Positions 1 through 6,200 of a stretch of 20,434 nt of DNA are shown here, piece after piece. Source of the stretch: a virus. Under the pieces are notes generated by a model that was given only the letters and a program-made list of their open reading frames with translations, did not search any database and was not told the DNA's origin. Location of the stretch: positions 1 through 20,434 of IMG/VR virus record IMGVR_UViG_3300025890_000205, one strand, 5' to 3'. Made by a program: the position numbers and the translations under genes. Each line of letters starts with the position of its first letter. Positions within the stretch are counted from its first letter, which is position 1.

Positions 1-173
1 GGATGAACATGATCGATAGATAATTGACTAAGGTCATAGGTTTTTCCGCAATAGATACAAGTATGGTCAAAGTGTTCCTTAATAGAGCGCCTCCACAGGC
101 GCTTAGCTTCTGGTGAGGTCATGACTATTAAGTTGTAGAGGTAATCGTTAGGTGTAGGAAGTAGTGGGGTCAT
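1..173 (-). CDS. HNH endonuclease, N-terminal part (cut by window edge)
   Basis: Partial gene: 57 complete codons are visible before the window ends. The translation contains a Cys-x2-Cys pair (CIYC, residues 39-42) followed 12 residues later by the Asp-His of DHVHP (residues 55-56), with the last proline completed beyond the edge. This is the usual opening of a zinc-ribbon HNH nuclease fold. The ATG overlaps the stop of the upstream gene as ATGA, and an AAGGA Shine-Dalgarno lies 5 bases upstream (179-183). HNH proteins beside terminase genes often assist DNA cutting during packaging in tailed phages, and free-standing homing endonucleases look similar. The catalytic second half is not visible, so function beyond the fold is inference. 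Confidence 0.8.
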   Translation of the reverse strand, partial: MTPLLPTPNDYLYNLIVMTSPEAKRLWRRSIKEHFDHTCIYCGKTYDLSQLSIDHVH

Positions 174-406
174 GCGCGTCCTTTACGTGCTCTGTTTTTT
201 GATGCTGCTTCGAGGAATGTTTTTCCATTTTTCTTGTGGGATACATCCTTGCCATCACCGTTGCCGTAGGTTCCACGTTTACGGTTTTCTTTATTTAGTT
301 TGGATCGTTTAGAGATCTGTAATTTAGAGCCATCATATTTCTTTTGGTAAGATTTATAATTACCATTAGCATATTTGGCTCCGCTATAGTTAGACTTTCG
401 AGCCAT
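170..406 (-). CDS. Conserved small basic phage protein, function unknown
   Basis: A 78-residue, strongly basic protein starting MARKSNYSG and containing the motif KRGTYGNGDGKDVSHKKNG. I recall similar proteins in marine tailed phages near HNH or packaging genes, but know no assigned function. The chosen start at 406 has a GGAGA ribosome binding site 4 bases upstream (411-415). An in-frame ATG at 436 would lengthen the overlap with the small terminase gene and lacks such a site. The stop overlaps the HNH start as ATGA, so the two are probably translationally coupled. The Lys/Arg/Asn-rich make-up suggests nucleic-acid contact, which is only inference. Confidence 0.75.
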   Translation of the reverse strand: MARKSNYSGAKYANGNYKSYQKKYDGSKLQISKRSKLNKENRKRGTYGNGDGKDVSHKKNGKTFLEAASKNRARKGRA

Positions 407-638
407 AAAGTCTCCGTTGTACAAGTTCAGGGTCAACAGTTGGCATAATACTAACTAGCTTATCTAGTGGGCTACCTTCAAAGGCGACACCACTGATATC
501 ATTCTTTGATAACCAATCACAAGCTGCTTTTAGATCTTGTGTGGAAGCCTCACCCGATTTAATACGGGCAAGGAATTCCTTTGTGACAAGATTATGCAAC
601 TCATTGAACTGGTCTTCAGTTGCTTTCTTGTTTGTCAT
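390..638 (-). CDS. gp18: Probable terminase small subunit (DNA maturase A, T7 gp18-like)
   Basis: An 82-residue protein starting MTNKKATEDQFNELHNLV, with a helical N-terminal half and the segment DLKAACDWLSKNDISG in the middle. T7 gp18 is 89 residues long, and this reading has the size, charge pattern and position (after the fibre and holin region) expected of the small subunit that recognises concatemer DNA and hands it to the large terminase. The central DLKAACDWL-type helix pair resembles the DNA-binding region I recall in marine T7-like small terminases. The start overlaps the preceding stop as ATGA, and the 3' end overlaps the next gene by 17 bases. The assignment is from recalled family features and position, not from a search. 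The large subunit is not in the window. Confidence 0.68.
   Translation of the reverse strand: MTNKKATEDQFNELHNLVTKEFLARIKSGEASTQDLKAACDWLSKNDISGVAFEGSPLDKLVSIMPTVDPELVQRRLYGSKV
411..415 (-). promoter_or_regulatory. Ribosome binding site deciding the start at 406
   Basis: GGAGA on the minus strand, 4 bases before the ATG at 406. It lies inside the 3' end of the upstream small terminase gene and favours this start over the in-frame ATG at 436. Confidence 0.7.
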
Positions 639-799
639 TTTGCTTTAGGTTTAGCCTTTGGTTTAGCTGGTGCTTTAATCTCATAACGAACTTCATTAGG
701 TTCATGGATAAGATGTGATTCGTCACGTTCAGCTTCAGCTAGTGTTTCGTAATTACCAAGTACTTTATTGGTGTATAGGTCGATAAGTTGATAAGTCAT
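635..799 (-). CDS. Small hydrophilic protein with Lys/Pro/Ala tail
   Basis: A 54-residue reading frame: MTYQLIDLYTNKVLGNYETL at the start, then an acidic helix, then a C-terminal tail made of Ala-Pro-Lys repeats (APAKPKAKPKAK). No family function is known to me; short phage proteins opening with MTYQLI are common. Both ends are coupled by ATGA overlaps to the neighbouring genes (796-799 and 635-638), which is the main evidence that it is translated. It has no transmembrane segment and no catalytic motif. Confidence 0.65.
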   Translation of the reverse strand: MTYQLIDLYTNKVLGNYETLAEAERDESHLIHEPNEVRYEIKAPAKPKAKPKAK

Positions 800-957
800 G
801 CTTCGTTAACAGAGTTTGTTTTACCTTTTGCTTGTTTTGGCAACTGATAACGATAAGGGTTTTCAGGGTTACCACGTTTGTTAGGGTCACCACCGCGACT
901 CTTAAGCTGGTCTTCTTTCATTTGTTGCATGTAAGACTTTTGTCCGCCTCTAGGCAT
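796..957 (-). CDS. Small basic protein, function unknown
   Basis: A 53-residue protein starting MPRGGQKSYMQQMKEDQLKS and continuing into a Gly/Asn/Pro-rich hydrophilic part (GGDPNKRGNPENPYRYQLP). It has a good Shine-Dalgarno, GAGGAA at 964-969, 6 bases before the ATG. It begins 2 bases after the stop of the coiled-coil gene and ends in an ATGA overlap with the next gene. The sequence looks disordered and basic; I see no domain. Confidence 0.65.
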   Translation of the reverse strand: MPRGGQKSYMQQMKEDQLKSRGGDPNKRGNPENPYRYQLPKQAKGKTNSVNEA

Positions 958-959
958 GA

Positions 960-1208
960 TTAATTCCTCAATACGATTTGATCTAATTTGTTTTCGATAC
1001 GTATCATATGATCTTCCATACGTTGGACCATTACTGATAGGTCAGCTTTAGATACGTAGTCTTGCGCTACATTTAATTCAATAGCATCAATACGTCTGTC
1101 AAGACCACTAATGCGGTCATGCACGTTATTTATTCTGTTGTGTAATCTGTTATTTAAAGCTGCCCCACCACCAATCAAAGCGATAAGAGCAGTGACTGCT
1201 GCTTCCAT
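960..1208 (-). CDS. Small protein with hydrophobic N-terminus and coiled coil
   Basis: An 82-residue protein. Residues 3-18 (AAVTALIALIGGGAAL) are hydrophobic and could be a short membrane anchor. Residues 20-82 are a charged amphipathic helix with heptad-like spacing (RINNVHDRISGLDRRIDAI, MEDHMIRIENKLDQIV), so a coiled coil is likely. Such an architecture beside a holin candidate is reminiscent of an inner-membrane spanin, but the anchor is short and no outer-membrane lipoprotein partner with a lipobox is visible. I recall similar proteins in cyanophages as unknowns. The ATG overlaps the upstream stop as TAATG; there is no clear Shine-Dalgarno. Confidence 0.75.
   Translation of the reverse strand: MEAAVTALIALIGGGAALNNRLHNRINNVHDRISGLDRRIDAIELNVAQDYVSKADLSVMVQRMEDHMIRIENKLDQIVLRN
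964..969 (-). promoter_or_regulatory. Ribosome binding site for the 53-residue gene
   Basis: GAGGAA on the minus strand with a 6-base spacer to the ATG at 957. It is one of the clearer Shine-Dalgarno sequences in this cassette and supports a gene of only 53 codons. Confidence 0.6.
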
Positions 1209-1840
1209 TATTTAAGAGAGACAATAGGTACTATGTCATGGCACAGTACTTCTACGCGACTGCCAGGACGAAAGGTAAAACCAGCTTTCATGATTTCTGT
1301 ACATTTAAGAGCACGTACTAGCTCATAGTCCAACCTCATCTTCTGTTCGTGTCTACGTGCTATCTGTTTACACGTTTCAACCATGCCGCCATCTAACGGT
1401 ACAGAAAAACCTATCTGCACACCAAAGTTTTGGGTACGTTGATAGGTATCTGTATGAACATCACCGCCCATATAAAATGGTTGGAATGTCATCGTTGTTC
1501 CGTTACAGGAGTTACTACCAGCAAAGACTTGTCTGGAAGGTGCTCCATTATTTTGGAACTGCACGGCTTGGTTAGTAACGTTACCTGTTGCAGCCGCTAC
1601 AGGGTTTGCAGTATTAGATACGGTGGGTTCTTCTGCGTAAGCTGGTCCTATTGCGAGAAGACTGATAAGGAAGTAGTAGTAGAAACTTGTTGGATAGCTT
1701 CGGTAATGTCGATTGTTTCGATCACTCCTGCTGCTCTGTCTACAATTTCCAGTTGGAACTGCTCGCCAGAATTTGTCACTGAAAATGTTGTGGATCCATC
1801 TTCGATTGAACCACTTGGTGTTACGTTGGTTCCAGACCAT
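1208..1840 (-). CDS. Exported four-cysteine protein, gene overlapping its neighbour
   Basis: A 210-codon frame whose first 193 bases lie out of frame inside the 3' end of the preceding gene. Residues 53-69 form a hydrophobic segment ending in a signal-peptidase-like site (LLAIGPAYA then E70). The part before it (1-52) is unusually long and basic: 11 Lys/Arg against 2 acidic residues. The predicted mature part, 70-210, has four cysteines (112, 157, 180, 200), enough for two disulfides in the periplasm, and a C-terminal motif RVEVLCHDIVPI. I checked the codons from 1840 to the hydrophobic core and found no other ATG, GTG or TTG, so 1840 is the only standard start. GGAGGAG sits 10 bases before it. 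A non-standard start nearer the signal segment, or a frameshift from the upstream gene, cannot be excluded. Function unknown. Confidence 0.65.
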   Translation of the reverse strand: MVWNQRNTKWFNRRWIHNIFSDKFWRAVPTGNCRQSSRSDRNNRHYRSYPTSFYYYFLISLLAIGPAYAEEPTVSNTANPVAAATGNVTNQAVQFQNNGAPSRQVFAGSNSCNGTTMTFQPFYMGGDVHTDTYQRTQNFGVQIGFSVPLDGGMVETCKQIARRHEQKMRLDYELVRALKCTEIMKAGFTFRPGSRVEVLCHDIVPIVSLK

Positions 1841-1998
1841 GCTTTGTAATCTCCTCCGTACACTTCAGTTGCAATTGTACGGTCAATATCAATAGTTGTA
1901 GTTGTGGTAGATTGCATGCTACCTTGTGTAAAATTAGGTGTAACTGATTGTGCTGCAGCAGGTGTTGCAAGCAAAAGCAAAGCCAAAAGTTTTTTCAT
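1648..1998 (-). CDS. Exported Thr/Ser-rich protein, conserved in cyanophages
   Basis: A 116-residue protein with a textbook signal peptide: MKKLLALLLLATPAAAQ, cleavage expected after AAA. The mature part is Thr/Ser-rich and beta-prone (QGSMQSTTTTTIDIDRT, WSGTNVTPSGSIEDGSTTF, STTTSLSVFSQ at the end). I recall closely similar proteins in marine cyanophages with no known function. The start at 1998 overlaps the upstream stop as ATGA; an in-frame ATG at 2154 would add a non-signal extension and is rejected. There is no lipobox cysteine. The export signal and the place in the lysis region suggest action in the periplasm or at the outer membrane, which is inference. Confidence 0.78.
   Translation of the reverse strand: MKKLLALLLLATPAAAQSVTPNFTQGSMQSTTTTTIDIDRTIATEVYGGDYKAWSGTNVTPSGSIEDGSTTFSVTNSGEQFQLEIVDRAAGVIETIDITEAIQQVSTTTSLSVFSQ
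1851..1857 (-). promoter_or_regulatory. Ribosome binding site inside the upstream gene, for the start at 1840
   Basis: GGAGGAG on the minus strand with a 10-base spacer to the ATG at 1840. It also encodes a Gly-Gly pair in the YGGDY of the upstream exported protein, so its presence could be due to that protein rather than to selection for initiation. Confidence 0.45.
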
Positions 1999-2180
1999 TG
2001 TTTTTTCTCTCGTGTAATAGCGTAAGCTGTTAAAGTACCTGATAAAATTGAAGCAACATATGTAGGATCCATCTTGCTCATCCATCCGGCGTAGGAGGCA
2101 GTGAGGAGTCCTGCGGACCAGACAAGTATGAGGAATCTGACGAGTCCATTCCACCTTTCGTTTTTGTGATCTTCTCCCAT
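1995..2180 (-). CDS. Candidate holin: 61-residue protein with two membrane helices
   Basis: A 61-residue protein with a charged N-terminus (MGEDHKNER), hydrophobic segments at about 13-30 (LVRFLILVWSAGLLTASY) and 40-55 (TYVASILSGTLTAYAI), and a charged tail (REKKQ). Two helices with short charged ends fit a class II holin, and T7 places its class II holin (gp17.5) in the same position after the fibre. Against this: no sequence signature proves holin activity. The gene begins inside the upstream proline-rich gene, overlapping it by 103 bases in another frame, and has no recognisable Shine-Dalgarno before the ATG. Its end is coupled to the next gene by ATGA. Confidence 0.6.
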   Translation of the reverse strand: MGEDHKNERWNGLVRFLILVWSAGLLTASYAGWMSKMDPTYVASILSGTLTAYAITREKKQ

Positions 2181-2599
2181 GTTTTTTTAAATACAGGTTT
2201 CATAATTTGAACTAAACGTTTAAATAATGCTGTTGCAGTTAAAGTAGCTGCAACTGATACTGTAGCAGTCGTACCTGCTGTAATAAGTATTTCATTTTGC
2301 GGAATAGGTATAGAAATACCTGTACCGGGTATGTTAATTTTTTGTATTAAAGTAGGTTGTGGGGGAAGGATGGGTATTTCAACCTTTGGTTTACTTGGAA
2401 TAATTTGTTTTGTTTTCTTAGGTAATTTATCTTTTGGTTTCCCTTTAATACCCGGAGGTGGTCTAAGGTCGCTAGGAGGCACCACCAAGGGCTTGTAAGA
2501 CGGTATGTCTGCCCTTGGTACTTCCAGTATAGGTGCAGGTAATTGAAGCGGTTCAGGGAGCGTTATAGAGGGAAACAATGGTGGCTCACCTAAGTCCAT
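2078..2599 (-). CDS. Proline-rich membrane-anchored protein, conserved in cyanophages
   Basis: A 173-residue protein. The first 100 residues hold about 26 prolines (for example LPEPLQLPAPILEVP and PPSDLRPPPGIKGKP), with a Lys-rich stretch at 51-72. One hydrophobic helix at about 103-126 (EILITAGTTATVSVAATLTA) is followed by a basic helix (FKRLVQIMKPVFKKTWEKI) and a Ser/Pro tail at 150-173. I recall cyanophage proteins beginning MDLGEPPLFP with this same helix; no function is established. A proline-rich rod attached to a membrane helix recalls TonB-like or tail-tip spacers, but that is analogy only. The start overlaps the upstream stop as TAATG. The last 34 codons overlap the holin candidate. 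Confidence 0.75.
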   Translation of the reverse strand: MDLGEPPLFPSITLPEPLQLPAPILEVPRADIPSYKPLVVPPSDLRPPPGIKGKPKDKLPKKTKQIIPSKPKVEIPILPPQPTLIQKINIPGTGISIPIPQNEILITAGTTATVSVAATLTATALFKRLVQIMKPVFKKTWEKITKTKGGMDSSDSSYLSGPQDSSLPPTPDG

Positions 2600-2760
2600 T
2601 ATTTAGACGGAAATAATCCGTTACGGACAAATTCTACTGCTTTATCATCGATATCATTATCGGTTGATTCAGCAAGCTTAGTAAGCATATCTACAATAAG
2701 TAGTTTAACTTTTTCAGACTGTAGGAATGAAAATAGGATTGGTCGGATTAGTGTAATCAT
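2599..2760 (-). CDS. Conserved 53-residue cyanophage protein, function unknown
   Basis: The product starts MITLIRPILFSFLQSEKVKL and ends AVEFVRNGLFPSK. It has an amphipathic, moderately hydrophobic N-terminal half and an acidic middle (ESTDNDIDDKA). I recall similar short proteins in marine cyanophages near the fibre genes. The reading frame runs without interruption from an ATG at 2760 to a TAA that overlaps the next ATG as TAATG. The 12-base leader separating it from the upstream gene is made only of A and T, and there is no Shine-Dalgarno. The first 14 residues might associate with a membrane, but the charged residues make a true transmembrane helix doubtful. Confidence 0.68.
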   Translation of the reverse strand: MITLIRPILFSFLQSEKVKLLIVDMLTKLAESTDNDIDDKAVEFVRNGLFPSK

Positions 2761-2772
2761 AATTAATTTAAA

Positions 2773-3132
2773 TTAAACGTCTAAGGCGTCCGCAAAATCA
2801 TGATGTTGCTTCAGCCATAGATAAGCATTTTGCAGTGGGTTATCGATTACCAATGCTGGATCTGGTGCGGCAAGGATGGGGTTGCCATCAGCATCAACCT
2901 CGCCAGTGTCACGCGGTGCATTTAACGCACCAACACTTAACGAAGATACGGAAGTTTGGTAAGACCGCTGGTCAATTTCTTGTGAGTCAGACTGTCTTGC
3001 TTCAGCGTTAGCGTAAAACTTAACAACAATAAGAGCATCCGATCCAAGCAGTCGAACAAATTCAATCCGTGCATATGATTCAGGCAACGGAATGCCAACG
3101 GGGGTTGTGGTCAGGTCGAGTTGTAAAGCCAT
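2773..3132 (-). CDS. Conserved small protein following the tail fibre, possibly structural
   Basis: A 119-residue protein starting MALQLDLTTTPVGIPLPESY, with a beta-rich first half (ARIEFVRLLGSDALIVVKFY) and a C-terminal helix (NAYLWLKQHHDFADALDV). Proteins of this size opening with MALQL and ending in a predicted helix are frequent next to fibre genes in cyanophages; some are annotated as virion proteins, but I know of no firm function. It is the first gene after the fibre and has a 48-base gap before it, so it could begin a new transcript. It has no membrane segment or signal peptide. A fibre-associated chaperone or accessory tail protein is possible but unproven. Confidence 0.7.
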   Translation of the reverse strand: MALQLDLTTTPVGIPLPESYARIEFVRLLGSDALIVVKFYANAEARQSDSQEIDQRSYQTSVSSLSVGALNAPRDTGEVDADGNPILAAPDPALVIDNPLQNAYLWLKQHHDFADALDV

Positions 3133-3162
3133 GATGTGTGTCTATAGAAAAGAAAAAAGGTG

Positions 3163-3203
3163 GACAGTGGTTATGTAAGTTTAGGGTTCGTCTGTCACAT
3201 AAC
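3163..3203 (-). repeat. Interlocked inverted repeats over the tail-fibre stop codon
   Basis: In the intergenic gap and the end of the fibre gene, GTTATGT (arm at 3197-3203) can pair with ACATAAC (arm at 3170-3176), and GACAG (3192-3196) with CTGTC (3163-3167), all read on the minus strand. The arms alternate, so the two stems would form a pseudoknot rather than a simple hairpin. Six T residues follow at 3158-3153. This could act as a terminator or processing site, but stem and T-run are not adjacent and L1 of the knot would have zero length, so the call is weak. Confidence 0.3.
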
Positions 3204-6200
3204 AAGTCAGATAAGCAGTCCAGAGGAGTGATGCGTCATTTGATCCAAAGACCGTAATCCGCCGCCAGAATTCCTCGGAAGTTCCAGACCCGCTGGATCC
3301 GGCAAAGTCGACAATGTTTGGGGCGGAATATCCCTCGTCGTTGAATTTTTCGGTTACGTTTGTGTTTTGAATTCCGCCAGGACCTCTAATGAATCCTGAT
3401 ATCTCCCAAATTGCGTACTCTGCGTTGTTACCACCACCTACTTCGGATGCTTTGACAATACCTTCGAAGTACATGTGCCGTGAATTTGTGCCATCTGCTC
3501 TTCCGACATAGAGTGAATTGTTTTTACTATCTGTGGTGGTGCCCGTACTCACAGACCCCCCATCAGTTGTTAGAAACCGTCGAGCGGCATCGCCTGTGCC
3601 TTCAGGAGTTACAGCAGTAAGGATTACTTTATAGAACTGTGGATTTTTGTATGTTGAACTAGTGGTCCCAAATGGTGCAATCGCATGTAATCCTTTGATA
3701 CCTTGTGTATTAGCTTTCGTTCCAATCGCTACACCATACTCCGCACTGGCTGTTGACTCTAATCCAATTGCTGTGGTTCTTGTGTCTGTAGCAGAGTTAG
3801 AAGCCCCGAACGTAAATGAATAAATTCCAGATGAAGTGTTTGATTGTCCGTATGAGTGAGCGAAAAAGCCTGAAGATATGTTTTGGCTTCCCATCGCAAC
3901 TGAATAAGCTGCAGAGGCTGTGTTCGACCAACCACCAGGAATTATGGAATAAGTGCCACTTGCAACTTGAGTCGCTGCACCGCGAATCGTTTGAAGATCA
4001 ACTGCGTGATTACCTCTAGCGTTGCCTCCTGCTGTTGTTCCATCAGGTTCGTGAGCAATAAGCGCACCATTACCTTTTGGGCTTAATACAGCATTGATAT
4101 TCGTATCGGTTCCACTAGCCTCAAAAATGCTGCTTACAGAACTGCTATATGTGGATTGGCTTTCGGTGAAGTTAGTTAAACCGCCACCGCCACCGCCAGA
4201 CTGAGCAACCCAGTCATAATCGGAACCTGTCCAGCTTAAGACCTCTCCATTAGATGCGGTGGAGGTGTTTAGATGAGCGTCTACGTCTGAATCTGCATAG
4301 CTACTGCCGCTACCAGCCGCCCAAGTTAAATTGCCGCTGCCATCAGTCTGTAAAAAGTCACTGGCAGCACCATCATCATTAGGCAAAGTTAGGGTGTAAC
4401 TGGCTGCGGCAGAATGTGGCGGGCCTTTGATGACAATCCCATGACTGTTTTGCTCACAGTTCAGCTTGATTTGACCTGAGCCACGAGTCGCATTACCTTT
4501 GGCAACAACAACGCCAGATCCATTGGGGTCTAAATCAATATCGCCATTAGAAGTGGTAATAATGTCATTACCGTTTAGATCTAAATCACCCCCAAGTTGA
4601 GGCGCTGTATCAGCAACAAGATCGCTGTTGGCATCTACATAAGCTTTAACAGCATTTTGCGTTGGAACGGTATTACCGTCTGATGCTCCCGTTGATGCAA
4701 TCAAGCTGGTGTTATCACTTACTTCACGTAGCTGAACACCAACCGTGGAGAATCCACCATTACGACTAAACGGACCAACAAAATTTAAACCTGAAATATT
4801 AAATTCAGATGTGTTAATTGTTGCACTACCAGTTGTACCGTCAATACTAAATGTATTATCGCCAATCTCGAAGTCACCTTTTTCGTTAATAGTTGCACCA
4901 AATACTCTGCCGTTGTTTAATTCAACACGTTGATTAGCGGCAATAGGTACACCACCATTCCAAGGCAATGCATTGTAATTAGTACCTGAACCTACATACT
5001 CCATGGTATGAAGGGAACACGAAACTTGAGACCTAAGACGGAAATCAATTGTTTGACCAGCAGCAAGTGGTGATCTAAGTCCACCATTTACTGTGTTGTA
5101 AAAGTTAAGCCTGTAGCCTGCAAGGCTTGGACTGTCTGCTGCAACAACATTTCCGTTTGCGTCAATTGGCTCGCTGCTTGTTACAACATAAGCACCTTGA
5201 TTTGGGCAAATAAATTCAAGTCCAGATAGTACAGCTGAATCCCCATTACTAGGCGTGTAACCAGATGCAGTTAAAGTAATTACACCTGTTGTGTGGTCAT
5301 AAACAGCAGAAGTTACATTATAAGATGTGCCTCCAACAGTTACTGTACCTCCAGTTACATATTCATGAGCATAGCTAAATGTATTAAGAGGTAAAGTAAA
5401 TTCATTACCACTTGTTACGGTAACTGTAACAGCATTACCAGTTGATCCTGGTTCTCCTGCAGACGGGAACGTTTGACGTGGGAACATCAATTGACCTGGA
5501 TTAGGTCGTGATAACGAACCAATTCGATTAGAGGTAAAAGAAACAATATCAGCAGTAAGTTCACCTTGACGTGTTACTTGATAAGTACCTGTTGCTGATC
5601 CTGTCATGTTTACAGCAGTACCACCTTGTGTCGCACTAACACTAAAAACAGTATTGGTAAAATTAGAATTAATTACATAGTAAGTTGTACCAGTAACTAT
5701 TTCAGTAGGTAAACTACCATCAGTTGCTTTAAATGTGACTTGATCGTTTACTGAAAGACCATGATTAGTTGCAGTAGTAAATGTATCAGAAGTAGTATTA
5801 ATTGTTACTACTTTTTCGATGCGATCAGCACCATACACAGCAACACGAGAATCACCAGTAAAATTAGACAAACGGCTATAACCATCAGCAACAAGACCTT
5901 GGTCTCCAAAATCACTTGTACCACCACCACTTAAGTTAGCTTGACCACCAGTTTCAGTTTTTACATGGAATGTACAGAATGTACCAAAGAAAGATACAAG
6001 CTGAGCGTAACCATCATTTTTAACAAGACAACCAGGTCCACCTAAGTTAACTTGAGTATAAGAATCAACAACCATTGAACGGATAGGGCTGTTTGCTGCA
6101 CACTTGTCACCATCAACTTCCATACCGCCGCCAGTATCACCAGTAGAAACTGAACCAGCAGTACCTGCATCATCTTCTGCTGTAACACTAGAACAGTTTT

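Noticed and set aside
1648-1840. Programmed -1 frameshift joining the two exported-protein genes
   Set aside because: The frames are in the right relation, but I found no canonical slippery heptamer. The ATG with GGAGGAG at 1840 explains the second frame without it. Kept only as a rival reading in the finding.
1430-1849. 139-codon plus-strand reading frame
   Set aside because: It runs antisense to the two exported-protein genes, which have clear signal peptides. The translation is Cys/Ser-rich without pattern.
1999-2154. N-terminal extension of the Thr-rich exported protein from an ATG at 2154
   Set aside because: It would bury the signal peptide beginning MKKLL at an internal position, while the ATG at 1998 overlaps the upstream stop as ATGA, like other genes of the cassette.
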